Shown here piece by piece: positions 11,669 to 20,014 of a stretch of DNA of 23,974 nucleotides. The position numbers were made by a program, and so were the translations under genes. The notes under the pieces are model-generated. The model made no database searches. It was not told where the DNA came from and worked only from the letters and a program-made list of their open reading frames with translations. Origin of the DNA: a virus; IMG/VR virus record IMGVR_UViG_3300031757_000673, positions 1 to 23,974 of that record; one strand, given 5' to 3'. Numbering within the stretch: position 1 is the first letter of the stretch; every line of letters starts with the position of its first letter.

Positions 11669-11950
11669 ATGATAGGCGGTGCTGACAATAAAAATCAGCC
11701 TGCCTATCTTTCTTTTCAAGCACTCAATAAAATATTAAGTAACGTTGATAAACCACAATTTGATTACGACGGATTCAAAGTAGTTTATGATGCTAATCCA
11801 GACCTTCAAGCATACATTAAAAACTTTGATGATAAAGGTGTAACACTAGCAACAAAAGTTGAAGCACCTTCAGACGCACAAGTCCAAACCGATTCCGGCA
11901 CTGACACAGTAGACCAAATGGCAAAACGTGCCACTGCTAAAGCTCAGTAA
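11669..11950 (+). CDS. Hypothetical protein, 93 aa or C-terminal part of a frameshift product
   Basis: From the ATG at 11669 it reads MIGGADNKNQPAYLSFQALN, KILSNVDKPQFDYDGFKVVY and so on, ending in a Thr/Asp/Lys-rich tail. The frame is open back to 11576, and the upstream codons look like real protein (YFKKKVLEG, TELISIFRN) but lack a start. The ATG itself has no Shine-Dalgarno and seems to begin in mid-helix. I therefore suspect it is made by -1 frameshifting at the A9 run, or from a non-standard start. Function unknown; no enzymatic motifs. A sigma70-like promoter for the next block follows directly. Confidence 0.65.
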   Translation: MIGGADNKNQPAYLSFQALNKILSNVDKPQFDYDGFKVVYDANPDLQAYIKNFDDKGVTLATKVEAPSDAQVQTDSGTDTVDQMAKRATAKAQ

Positions 11951-11954
11951 TTAC

Positions 11955-11983
11955 TTGACTTAACTTAAAAACTGTTATATACT
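11955..11983 (+). promoter_or_regulatory. Sigma70-like promoter before the oxygenase block
   Basis: TTGACT (11955-11960), 17 bases, TATACT (11978-11983), again in the context ACTTGACTT. The start is predicted at 11990, the A of the first oxygenase ATG, which has no Shine-Dalgarno. Confidence 0.75.
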
Positions 11984-11989
11984 ATTGTT

Positions 11990-12565
11990 ATGAATGAGTA
12001 TAAATTCCTTCCCACTTTGATGTGGAAATACAATTATGAGCAAGGTTTTGATTTAAATCCTTTTAAAGATCAATTAAAAAGAATTGGAATTCAAGGCAAC
12101 TATGAAGGTGAAGGTGGATTAACTACAGCAGGTATGGGCGAAAACCTTCACGAGCAAGAATTTTTAGTACCTTTTTTAAATTGGCTTAGACCAAAAGTTG
12201 AACTTGCATTAAATGAATGGCAACTTAATTGGACTCAATACTTTATTACTAAAAGTTGGGTTAACAGTCATCTAATAGGTGGTTATACTAAAACACATGA
12301 TCACGGCTCTACTCATTTAGTTGTATCAATTTATATTAAACAACCTAAGAATGGTGGGAATGTTGAATTTGAAAACTTTACTCGTCGTGAGTGGATTTCC
12401 TATATGAGAAAAGATAAACCCGGAAATATGCATGACTACTATAGTGAAGTGGCTATTGAAACAAACGATGTTCTTATTTTTCCTGGTTGGCTATCGCATA
12501 GAGCACAAGCTAATAATTCTATTGAAGAAAGGTTAGTGTTTACACTAAATTATTTTGTACAATGA
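11990..12565 (+). CDS. 2OG-Fe(II) oxygenase-like protein A
   Basis: A 191-residue protein resembling the phage-rich putative 2OG-Fe(II) oxygenases (PF13759-like). The jelly-roll core runs from SWVNSHLIGGYTKTHDHGST near residue 89 to FPGWLSHRAQ near 164 and ERLVFTLNY near 179. H-D-H near residue 104 supplies proximal iron ligands, LSH the distal histidine, and the Arg in EER may bind 2-oxoglutarate. These enzymes hydroxylate proteins, nucleic acids or small molecules, and the substrate is unknown. It is paralogous to the next gene, which it overlaps by 4 bases (ATGA). It is the first gene of the block and probably has a leaderless transcript. Confidence 0.82.
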   Translation: MNEYKFLPTLMWKYNYEQGFDLNPFKDQLKRIGIQGNYEGEGGLTTAGMGENLHEQEFLVPFLNWLRPKVELALNEWQLNWTQYFITKSWVNSHLIGGYTKTHDHGSTHLVVSIYIKQPKNGGNVEFENFTRREWISYMRKDKPGNMHDYYSEVAIETNDVLIFPGWLSHRAQANNSIEERLVFTLNYFVQ

Positions 12566-13215
12566 ATGAAGTAAAACTAGTACCAACTATAGTATTTAAA
12601 TATAATTATGAGCCTGGGTTTAACCTTGATAAGTTTAAGGAACATATAAAACTTCACGGAGGTCCTGGTGTTTCAGAAGATGGTGGCGGTATTACTACAG
12701 CAGGAAATAACGACAATCCGCACTTTTGGCCTTCAATGGTTCCTTTTTTACAATGGCTCCATCCTAAAATAGAAATTGCATTAAATGAATGGGCCGTTGC
12801 ATACGACTCATATTTTATTTCTAAAAGTTGGGCTAACCTACATACTAGGGGAGGTTATACAAAACCACATGAACATGGTCCTGGGTCTGTTGTAGTATCA
12901 ATTTATGTTAAACAACCGCAGGATGGTGGTAATATTATGTTTGAATCTTTACTGCGTGATAAATGGGTAGCATATTCAAGAGAAGATAAGCATAGTAACA
13001 TTCATGACTACTGGCGAGAAATTTCAGTAAATACAAACGACGTGCTTTTATTTCCAGGATGGATTAATCATAAAACACAACCAAGTAAAACAGACGAAGA
13101 AAGAATAGTATTCACAATCAATTTCGGAGCAGTAATAAAAAGTAGAATGTTACACGAAAACGAAATTCATACAACAGAAAGGACGGACAAAGCAGTAATT
13201 CCGAAAATAAAATGA
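12562..13215 (+). CDS. 2OG-Fe(II) oxygenase-like protein A', paralogue of A
   Basis: A 217-residue protein clearly related to the gene before it along its whole length: MNEVKLVPT versus MNEYKFLPT at the start, the shared GG(L/I)TTAG block near residue 43, and SIY(I/V)KQP. Iron-ligand candidates are H-E-H in KPHEHGPG near residue 107 and the His in FPGWINHKTQ near 168, followed by DEERIVFTINF. About 25 extra C-terminal residues (HENEIHTTERTDK) have no counterpart in protein A. Both neighbouring overlaps are ATGA, so translation is coupled from A through to the Nfu gene. The substrate is unknown. The pair looks like a tandem duplication that has diverged. Confidence 0.82.
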   Translation: MNEVKLVPTIVFKYNYEPGFNLDKFKEHIKLHGGPGVSEDGGGITTAGNNDNPHFWPSMVPFLQWLHPKIEIALNEWAVAYDSYFISKSWANLHTRGGYTKPHEHGPGSVVVSIYVKQPQDGGNIMFESLLRDKWVAYSREDKHSNIHDYWREISVNTNDVLLFPGWINHKTQPSKTDEERIVFTINFGAVIKSRMLHENEIHTTERTDKAVIPKIK

Positions 13216-13619
13216 CAGATGAAAAAACAGCGGCAGAAATTGAAGTTGCAATAGCAACTATTATAGAAGACAAACTACAACCAAGTGTTGCGATGCATGG
13301 AGGCGAAATAAGTTTAAAGGAGTGGGATCATGCTAATGGTATAGCAACTATTTTTATGTCTGGTGCTTGTTCAGGATGTGCTATGTCAATGCAAACTTTA
13401 AAGATGGGTGTTGAACGTACACTTATGCATTACATTCCAGAAGTAAAAGTAGTGCATGGTGAAGAAGATATTAATTCACAAGTAGATCCTTATATGTCTA
13501 ACGATGCATGGGGAGGCGTGGATTTAAGTAGTCCATTTAACATAACTCCTAGGCAACCTACAACAGAACCACCTACATCAAAAGACAATCCTAATTCTAG
13601 ATTTAATAAAAAGGATTAA
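13212..13619 (+). CDS. Nfu-type iron-sulfur scaffold protein
   Basis: A 135-residue protein. Residues 5-80 form a NifU C-terminal (Nfu) domain: LQPSVAMHGGEISL near 22, then MSGACSGCAMS with the cluster-binding C53 and C56 (CxxC), and LKMGVERTLMHYIPEV near 63. Nfu proteins hold and hand over [4Fe-4S] clusters, usually as dimers sharing the CxxC pairs. The last ~55 residues are Pro/Thr/Asn-rich and probably disordered. The gene lies between two pairs of non-haem iron oxygenase-like genes, joined by an ATGA overlap upstream, and not far from the ribonucleotide reductase genes. Phage Nfu proteins are known in marine T4-like phages. A role in supporting host iron-sulfur repair during infection is inference. 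Confidence 0.92.
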   Translation: MTDEKTAAEIEVAIATIIEDKLQPSVAMHGGEISLKEWDHANGIATIFMSGACSGCAMSMQTLKMGVERTLMHYIPEVKVVHGEEDINSQVDPYMSNDAWGGVDLSSPFNITPRQPTTEPPTSKDNPNSRFNKKD

Positions 13620-13621
13620 TT

Positions 13622-14269
13622 GTGCCACACTTTCAACTACAATCTTCAATGAACCTTTGGATAGCAGAAACATACTATCCTGATTGGAAAAAATTAGAAG
13701 AACTATTTGTAGACAAAGGTCCTGATCAAAGTTCTTACAAAACAATATTTAATGGTTGGCAATTTGATACAACTGAACAAGTAAAAAAATATAAAATAGA
13801 TGAATGGTTCAACCAGTTATGCATAGAAAAACACATACCAGTTAAAGATATAAAAGTAAATCAATCATGGGCTATATTATATGAAGACGGAGGGTATCAA
13901 CATTTACATTGCCATGGTCCAACATTAATTAGTATGGTTGTACATTTAGATACACAACCTCCATTATGGTCACAATCAAAAGACTCTGATGTTATAATTG
14001 GAAGTGATGGCAATAATAGAATAGTTGGACAATACGGTATGTTGTATTCAATAATGCCAGGTGGTGGTAACGAAATGATTGTTAATAACTTTGCACCTAA
14101 CCCAGGACAATGTATTATATTTGATGGTAGAGTATTCCATGGAGTATACCCAACTAAGGCTCCTAGAAGAAGTGTAATTATTGATTTTGATTTTACCTAC
14201 ATGACCCCTGACGAAGGTTGGGACGATAGATGGGCTGATAAGTCGGAAGATAATGTCACAGTTAAATAA
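13622..14269 (+). CDS. 2OG-Fe(II) oxygenase-like protein B
   Basis: A 215-residue protein with a GTG start at 13622 preceded by AAGGA. It is of a different subtype from proteins A and A'. Core motifs are W-A-I-L-Y-E-D-GGYQHLHCHGP near residue 82, with candidate ligands in H-L-H-C-H, and a long insert before the second half. NPGQCIIFDGRVFHGVYPT near residue 162 supplies the distal His, and APRRSVIIDFDF supplies an Arg that could hold 2-oxoglutarate. The C-terminal ~25 residues are acidic (TPDEGWDDRWADKSED). It is paralogous to the next gene, which shares GGYQ-x(2)-H-x-H and DG-VFHG-YP-x(2)-APRR. They overlap by 17 bases. Substrate unknown. Confidence 0.78.
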   Translation: MPHFQLQSSMNLWIAETYYPDWKKLEELFVDKGPDQSSYKTIFNGWQFDTTEQVKKYKIDEWFNQLCIEKHIPVKDIKVNQSWAILYEDGGYQHLHCHGPTLISMVVHLDTQPPLWSQSKDSDVIIGSDGNNRIVGQYGMLYSIMPGGGNEMIVNNFAPNPGQCIIFDGRVFHGVYPTKAPRRSVIIDFDFTYMTPDEGWDDRWADKSEDNVTVK

Positions 14270-14858
14270 TACAGAATGGAAAACATTCCTTAAGGATAAT
14301 CAAAACTATACTTGTGATAATTATTACAATACAGATACTAATCAATTTATTATAGAAACTGAACATCCTGATTGGAAAGAATATTTACGTGTGTTTACCG
14401 ACGCCTTTCAAAGGTCTGAGTATCCTGATCGTGTACAATATAGCATTGATCCAAATTTCAAACTAGATATAACAGGTTGGATAGACAAAAAACTAAAACA
14501 ACATTTGAATTATAGTATTAACATAAAGCCTTATGAAGCATGGGCAATTGAATATAAAGATGGAGGCTATCAAGCAATACATAATCACACTCAACAGTCT
14601 AATTTAATTAGTATGATAATGTTTTTTGATACAATAACAGAGGAACAAAGAAGACAACCAACAGATGGTTGTACCTATACATTAATGCCACAGACTGATG
14701 GTAACCAAATGTGTTCACATTTTAATCCTTATCCAGGCAAAGTTATTATAATGGACGGAAAAGTATTTCACGGAACATACCCTTGTAGAGCACCAAGAAG
14801 GTGCTTTGTGGTTAACTTCAAATTTGAGTATATTACAATGGAGCCGAAAATTGATTAA
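14253..14858 (+). CDS. 2OG-Fe(II) oxygenase-like protein B', paralogue of B
   Basis: A 201-residue protein. AWAIEYKDGGYQAIHNH near residue 94 gives the H-N-H ligand pair. PYPGKVIIMDGKVFHGTYPC near 158 gives the distal His, followed by RAPRRCFVVNFKF. The N-terminal half shares EHPDWKEYLRVFTDAF with the YPDWKKLEELF of protein B, so the homology covers the whole chain. The insert between core halves is shorter than in B. GGAAG precedes the ATG at 14253, inside the end of gene B. The gene ends inside the start region of the nuclease gene. Substrate unknown, and activity is not assured because the proximal carboxylate ligand of many family members is replaced by His in all four copies. Confidence 0.76.
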   Translation: MSQLNNTEWKTFLKDNQNYTCDNYYNTDTNQFIIETEHPDWKEYLRVFTDAFQRSEYPDRVQYSIDPNFKLDITGWIDKKLKQHLNYSINIKPYEAWAIEYKDGGYQAIHNHTQQSNLISMIMFFDTITEEQRRQPTDGCTYTLMPQTDGNQMCSHFNPYPGKVIIMDGKVFHGTYPCRAPRRCFVVNFKFEYITMEPKID

Positions 14859-15525
14859 ACAGAAATTTGATTATGAAAGTCTTAAAAAAGAGTCTGTAGA
14901 CGGTAAACGTTTATACGCTTGTCCTGATGGCAATAATGTTGCTAGTGTTACAACTATATTAAGTAAAACAAAGGATCAAACTGCTCTTAACGAATGGCGT
15001 AAAAGAGTAGGTGAACAAAAAGCAAACGAAATTACAACTGAAGCCGCAAGTGTTGGTACACGTATGCACAAGTTTCTAGAAGATTATATAGATACAGGCT
15101 CTTGGCCTGACGCAGGCTCAAACCCTTTTAGTCAACAAGCAAATGATATGGCAAAAGTAATAAGAGAAGAAGCATTATCATTTGTGAGCGAAATATGGGG
15201 TAGTGAAGTATCATTATACCATCCTAAGATATATGCAGGCACTACAGACCTCTTAGGCGTCTTTAAAGGTGGACAATGCATCATGGACTTTAAACAGTCT
15301 AACAAGCCTAAAAAAGAAGAGTGGGTTGATGATTATAAAATGCAATTAGTAGCCTACGCATTGGCACATAACGAATTATATGGTACTAAAATACAAGAAG
15401 GACACGTCTTTATGTGTTGCAGAGACCTTACATATCAGCAATTTGACATTTATCCTGACACATTTAAGCATTGGGAGTCTAAATGGTGGGATAGGGTGTA
15501 CCAGTACTACGACCGTTTCGCATAA
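14851..15525 (+). CDS. PD-(D/E)XK nuclease, RecB/Cas4-like exonuclease family
   Basis: A 224-residue protein. GTRMHKFLEDY near residue 70 is the RecB-family helix with its His. AGTTDLLGVF near 130 carries the metal-binding Asp, and CIMDFKQS near 143 the D-x-K pair. MQLVAYALAHNELY near 164 is the QxxxY motif. Such proteins degrade DNA ends in recombination or host-genome breakdown. The frame opens at 14806, but I choose the TTG at 14851: it is preceded by GGAG with a 7-base spacer and gives MIKQKFDYESLKKESVDGK, a natural N-terminus. It overlaps the previous gene by 8 bases. There is no helicase domain. If it attacks host DNA, the phage's own lack of certain sites would not protect it, as these enzymes are not site-specific. 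Confidence 0.85.
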   Translation: MIKQKFDYESLKKESVDGKRLYACPDGNNVASVTTILSKTKDQTALNEWRKRVGEQKANEITTEAASVGTRMHKFLEDYIDTGSWPDAGSNPFSQQANDMAKVIREEALSFVSEIWGSEVSLYHPKIYAGTTDLLGVFKGGQCIMDFKQSNKPKKEEWVDDYKMQLVAYALAHNELYGTKIQEGHVFMCCRDLTYQQFDIYPDTFKHWESKWWDRVYQYYDRFA

Positions 15526-15528
15526 ATA
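15521..15528 (+). promoter_or_regulatory. Late-promoter-like octamer before the tail fibre
   Basis: CATAAATA overlapping the nuclease stop, followed by TATAAAAC and then AAGGAG before the GTG at 15550. Confidence 0.55.
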
Positions 15529-15549
15529 TATAAAACAAGGAGTTGAAAC

Positions 15550-17175
15550 GTGGCAATAGTACAGATTAGCCGAATACAAATTAGACGCGGACAGAAGCTT
15601 ACTGGTTCTGGTGTACCACAATTAGCTGGTGGTGAACTAGGCTGGGCAGTGGATACTCGTGAACTTTACATAGGTAATGGGTCAGTATCTGAAGGGTCTC
15701 CAGCAGTAGGTAATTCTAAAGTATTGACAGAACACGATAATTTGTTTACGTTTGCTGATCAATATACGTATCTAAAAAACGATACAACAATGTTAACAGG
15801 TACTACAGCTACAACACCTGTTTCTAGAACTTTACAAGATAGACTAGACGAAAAAGTTAATGTTAAGAGCTTTGGAGTTATAGGTGACGGTCTTGATTGT
15901 ACTACAAAATTACAACAAGCTATTGACCAATTATATATTAATACAGCAACAAAAGGAAGTACAGCTAGTAGAGTAGTGCTTTCAATAGATGCTGGCGATT
16001 ATACACTTTCAGATAGTATTAAAATTCCACCACACGCAAGTATTATTGGTGCTGGTGCAGATAAAGTTATTATAACACAAACAGCAAATGCTCCAATCTT
16101 TGAAACTGTTAATAGTGCAAGTACTCCAGGATCACCGGCATTAGATGCTACAAGCACAACATTAAACCAAGCAAGACGTATTCATCTTAAAGGAATGACT
16201 TTAAAACATAATTCTACTAATGTAGGATTAAAATTACAAAGTTGTCGTGAAAGTATTTTTGAAGACATACTTATTACAGGTATATGGACAAGCGGTGCAA
16301 CTCACCTTGCTGATCAAATAGGTATTAGAATGTCATGTTTAAGTACGGCAGTTAATACAATAAGAAATACGTTTAGGAATGTACAAATTCAAGGATTTGC
16401 AAGAGCTGTTGAATCTGATTATGATATAGAAAATAACTTATGGGACAAATGTATATTTGAAACATTAGGATATGGATTTGTGCTTGGTGAAAATACAGTA
16501 ATAAACAACCCAGGGATGGCTGATGGTCCAATACATAACGTTATTCAAAATAGCAAATTCCAAGATATTGATAGAAGTGCTATTTGGATACACACAGGTA
16601 ATTATAATACTAGTGATAATAACGTTTATGTTGATGTAGGTAACGATGGTGGTACAGAAGCCGCGGCTCTTTATGCAGTAATTGAATTTTCTGAAGGTAC
16701 GGCCTTAAGTAATGTTTCAGCAGGTGACTTCTTTAGCAGAACACAGCAGTTAGCATTTGATCAATCATTAATAACTCACCCATATATTCCTGAAGTTAAA
16801 GGGCCTGCAATTTATGACATGGAATTTTCTTACAGATTTAATGTTGTTCAACAAACATCATATGTTAGAGTACTAAAAGCACCAGGTGATACCGATCGAA
16901 CAGTATATATTGATTACCTTTATCGTTCATCACAGGTAGATGCTATTAGACAAGGAACATTAGAAATTTTAATTAACAGATCATTAGGTACAGCTATCTT
17001 AACTGATGATCACTCGTATATAGGTAGTTCACTTTATGAACCCAATATCAGCTTTAGAGCAGTTGTTACTGATGAAAGTGGCGACACACTAGTTGACACA
17101 ATAGTCATTGAGATGCAAAACTTAACTAGTGCTGATACAGGTACACTTTTATTTAAGGTAAAGTATAAGTCATAG
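15550..17175 (+). CDS. Tail fibre/spike with pectate-lyase-like beta-helix
   Basis: A 541-residue protein with a GTG start after AAGGAG. Residues 1-75 form the N-terminal module common in marine T4-like tail proteins (RIQIRRGQKLTGSGVPQLAGGELGWAVDTRELYIGNG, quoted here in pieces: IRRGQ, GELGWAVDTRELYIG). VNVKSFGVIGDGLDCT near residue 103 is the classic opening of the pectate-lyase superfamily (PF12708-like), and a right-handed beta-helix follows to about 380 (GMTLKHNSTNVGLKLQSC, NVIQNSKFQDIDRS). Residues 400-541 form a beta-rich C-terminal domain. Such proteins bind or cleave surface polysaccharide during adsorption. No catalytic residues could be assigned. It overlaps the next gene by one base. 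Confidence 0.85.
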   Translation: MAIVQISRIQIRRGQKLTGSGVPQLAGGELGWAVDTRELYIGNGSVSEGSPAVGNSKVLTEHDNLFTFADQYTYLKNDTTMLTGTTATTPVSRTLQDRLDEKVNVKSFGVIGDGLDCTTKLQQAIDQLYINTATKGSTASRVVLSIDAGDYTLSDSIKIPPHASIIGAGADKVIITQTANAPIFETVNSASTPGSPALDATSTTLNQARRIHLKGMTLKHNSTNVGLKLQSCRESIFEDILITGIWTSGATHLADQIGIRMSCLSTAVNTIRNTFRNVQIQGFARAVESDYDIENNLWDKCIFETLGYGFVLGENTVINNPGMADGPIHNVIQNSKFQDIDRSAIWIHTGNYNTSDNNVYVDVGNDGGTEAAALYAVIEFSEGTALSNVSAGDFFSRTQQLAFDQSLITHPYIPEVKGPAIYDMEFSYRFNVVQQTSYVRVLKAPGDTDRTVYIDYLYRSSQVDAIRQGTLEILINRSLGTAILTDDHSYIGSSLYEPNISFRAVVTDESGDTLVDTIVIEMQNLTSADTGTLLFKVKYKS

Positions 17176-17600
17176 TGTTATATGAAGATTATGATATTAA
17201 GTTAAAGCACTGGAAAGCAGTTAGATCCAGGCTTGAAATAAGTAGTAATCCTTTCAAAGATGTAATTAACTATTACAACACCAAGAAACGGTGTAAATTA
17301 AGTACTAACCCATGGGATCAAACTAGTTGGCCTACACCATGGGAGCTATTGGACGTTAATAAGTACTGTGATTTTACATTAACACTCGCAAGTTGTTACA
17401 CGCTACAGTTAACCGATAAGTTTAAAGATTGTAAATTTGAGATACATATCAGTATAGACAATGTAAATGAAGAATTATTATACCCATTATACGTCGACGA
17501 TAAAATATTGTGCTATAATTATGACGGGGTTGTTCAAAATAGCGACTTACCCACTACAATTATTTCACAACGAATTTACAAGATGCCACGGTTACAATAA
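17175..17600 (+). CDS. Conserved phage protein next to tail fibre, 141 aa
   Basis: GTG start on the last base of the preceding stop. It contains a block I associate with a protein widespread in marine T4-like phages: DVINYYNTKKRCKLSTNPWD near residue 29, then SWPTPWELLDVNKYC near 51, and ASCYTLQLTDKF near 72. The four cysteines and many Tyr/Trp residues suggest a compact fold. No enzymatic motif is seen. Position directly after the fibre gene suggests a tail or baseplate role, possibly a fibre chaperone; this is inference. A late-promoter-like octamer overlaps its stop. Confidence 0.78.
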   Translation: MLYEDYDIKLKHWKAVRSRLEISSNPFKDVINYYNTKKRCKLSTNPWDQTSWPTPWELLDVNKYCDFTLTLASCYTLQLTDKFKDCKFEIHISIDNVNEELLYPLYVDDKILCYNYDGVVQNSDLPTTIISQRIYKMPRLQ

Positions 17601-17603
17601 ATA
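17596..17603 (+). promoter_or_regulatory. Late-promoter-like octamer before nrdA
   Basis: AATAAATA followed by CAATATC, overlapping the preceding stop. The leader runs about 45 bases and ends in AAGGAG before the nrdA ATG. A late-type site before a replication gene is unexpected and may be used alongside an earlier promoter. Confidence 0.4.
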
Positions 17604-17655
17604 CAATATCATTTACAAATAATTAAACGTAAGCGTAACAAGGAGTAAATTCATA

Positions 17656-19986
17656 ATGTCAAACGGCGTCGGTATACACATACGGAAAAGAGACGGCAGA
17701 CTAGTACCATTAAATATTAATAAAATTCATTTTGTAGTAGAAGAAGCAGTAGAAAACCTTGCTAATGTAAGTGCTTCCCAAATTGAGATGAACGCCAACA
17801 TACAATTCTACGATGGAATGAGTACAGCAGAAATTCAAGAAATTTTAATTAAGTCAGCAAACGATCTAATTACCTTAGACATACCAAATTATCAATTCGC
17901 CGCGGCAAGATTATTACTCTATCCAATTTATAAAGAAGCATTTGGTCATTTTAAACCAATTACGTTACAAGAAATGATTAATAAAAATATTGAACGTAAA
18001 GTATACGATAAAAGTATACTGGAAAAATATTCTGTTGATGAAATTAAAATACTTGACAAGTATATTAAACATTCTCGAGATGAAAATTTTACTTACGCAG
18101 GCTTAAGACAAATTGTAGACAAGTATCTTTGTCAAGATAGAAGTAATGGAGAAATTTTTGAGTCTCCACAATTTATGTACATGATGATAGCGGCAACTTT
18201 ATTTGCTGAGTATCCAGAAAAGAATCGTTTAAATTACGTAAGGAGATACTATGATGCGACCTCACTTTTTAAAATCAATATCCCAACGCCAGTCATGGCC
18301 GGCGTCCGTACACCTGTTCGGCAATTTGCTTCGTGTGTCCTTGTTGATAGTGACGATACCCTTGATAGCATTTTCGCTAGTGATATGTCGATTGGTAGAT
18401 ATACTGCACAAAGAGCCGGCATAGGAATCAACGCAGGCAGAATAAGAGCAATTAACTCTAAAATACGGGGCGGCGAAGTTGCACACACAGGAGTGATTCC
18501 TTTTCTAAAAAAATTCGAATCAACTGTAAGATGCTGTACTCAAAATGGAGTACGTGGAGGTAGTGCTACAACGCACTTCCCTATTTGGCATTACGAAATT
18601 GAAGATATTTTAGTATTAAAAAATAACAAAGGAACTGAAGATAATAGAGTTCGTAAATTAGATTATTCAATTCAAATTAATAAACTAATGTATGAACGAT
18701 TACTTAAAGGAGAAAATATTACATTATTTTCACCACACGAAGTACCAGACTTATATGAAGCATTTTTTAGTGACCAAGATTTATTTCAAGAACTTTATGA
18801 AAAGTATGAAAGAAAGACTTCACTTCGAAAACATAAAATTCCTGCAATGAATCTTTTTTCATCTCTAATTAAAGAACGTGCAGAAACAGGACGCATTTAT
18901 ATAATGAATGTTGATCATTGTAATACTCACAGTTCTTTTAAAGATACTGTTTATATGAGTAACCTATGTCAAGAAATTACATTACCTACAAAGCCATTAC
19001 AACACATTGACGATCCTAATGGTGAAATAGCATTATGCATATTATCTGCAATTAATGTAGGAAAGATTAATCAACTAGAAGAACTAGAAAACTTATGCGA
19101 ATTAGCTGTTAGATCATTAGATGAAATTATAGACTATCAACGCTACCCTGTAAAAGCGGCTGAAATAAGCACGAAAGCACGTAGATCTTTAGGTGTTGGC
19201 TATATAGGATTAGCACATTACCTAGCAAAGAATCAAGTAAAATATTCTGATAAAAAAGCATTAACAAAAGTACACGAATTAACAGAAGCATTTCAATATT
19301 ATCTATTGTCTGCGTCTAATAAGTTAGCAATCGAAAAAGGTCAGTGTGAATACTTTGACCGTACTAAATACGCAGAAGGACTACTGCCCATCGATCATTA
19401 CAAAAAAGATCTTGATGAAGTATGCAGTATTACATTAAAATATGATTGGGATAGTTTACGCAGAGATATTAAGAAGCACGGCCTACGGCATTCCACTTTG
19501 TCCGCACAAATGCCATCAGAAAGCAGTTCCATTGTGTCGAATGCAACAAATGGAATCGAACCACCTCGCGGATACTTGTCCATTAAGAAATCAAAAAAAG
19601 GGCCTCTTAAGCAAATTGTTCCGCAGTATCAATTATTAAAAAATCAGTATACTCTATTATGGGATATGCCAAGTAACGAAGGTTACATTAATATTGTTGC
19701 CATAATGCAGAAGTTCTTTGATCAAGCTATTAGTGGTAACTGGAGTTACAATCCAACGCACTTTGATAACAACGAAGTACCAATGAGTGTAATGATCCAA
19801 GATATGCTAATGACGTATAAGCTAGGGTGGAAAACATCTTATTATCAAAATACATACGACCTGAAAGTTGACGTAACAGATACTCCAGAAGAAGTAGAAG
19901 TAACATCAGAAAGCACACCTAACTCATACGAACCAGAGACTCCAAAAAAGATAGAAGAAGAAGATTGTGAAAGTTGTGTTATATAA
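17656..19986 (+). CDS. nrdA: Class Ia ribonucleotide reductase, large (alpha) subunit
   Basis: Reduces ribonucleoside diphosphates to deoxy forms together with NrdB. The chain is 776 residues, full length and with no intron. Residues 8-90 are the ATP-cone (IRKRDGRLVPLNINKI). C227 in RQFASCVLV and C461 in IALCILSAINVGK are the reducible pair. SNLCQEI near 435-441 contains N436, thiyl-radical C438 and E440. The radical-transfer tyrosines are in TSYYQNTYD near the C-terminal end. The C-terminus ends EDCESCVI, the swinging CxxC that passes electrons from a thiol donor, fitting the glutaredoxin gene just downstream. AAGGAG lies 9 bases before the ATG. It forms an operon with nrdB, grx and the 103-aa gene. 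Confidence 0.97.
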   Translation: MSNGVGIHIRKRDGRLVPLNINKIHFVVEEAVENLANVSASQIEMNANIQFYDGMSTAEIQEILIKSANDLITLDIPNYQFAAARLLLYPIYKEAFGHFKPITLQEMINKNIERKVYDKSILEKYSVDEIKILDKYIKHSRDENFTYAGLRQIVDKYLCQDRSNGEIFESPQFMYMMIAATLFAEYPEKNRLNYVRRYYDATSLFKINIPTPVMAGVRTPVRQFASCVLVDSDDTLDSIFASDMSIGRYTAQRAGIGINAGRIRAINSKIRGGEVAHTGVIPFLKKFESTVRCCTQNGVRGGSATTHFPIWHYEIEDILVLKNNKGTEDNRVRKLDYSIQINKLMYERLLKGENITLFSPHEVPDLYEAFFSDQDLFQELYEKYERKTSLRKHKIPAMNLFSSLIKERAETGRIYIMNVDHCNTHSSFKDTVYMSNLCQEITLPTKPLQHIDDPNGEIALCILSAINVGKINQLEELENLCELAVRSLDEIIDYQRYPVKAAEISTKARRSLGVGYIGLAHYLAKNQVKYSDKKALTKVHELTEAFQYYLLSASNKLAIEKGQCEYFDRTKYAEGLLPIDHYKKDLDEVCSITLKYDWDSLRRDIKKHGLRHSTLSAQMPSESSSIVSNATNGIEPPRGYLSIKKSKKGPLKQIVPQYQLLKNQYTLLWDMPSNEGYINIVAIMQKFFDQAISGNWSYNPTHFDNNEVPMSVMIQDMLMTYKLGWKTSYYQNTYDLKVDVTDTPEEVEVTSESTPNSYEPETPKKIEEEDCESCVI

Positions 19987-20014
19987 ACACAACATAATGA
20001 ATTAACAGATTATA

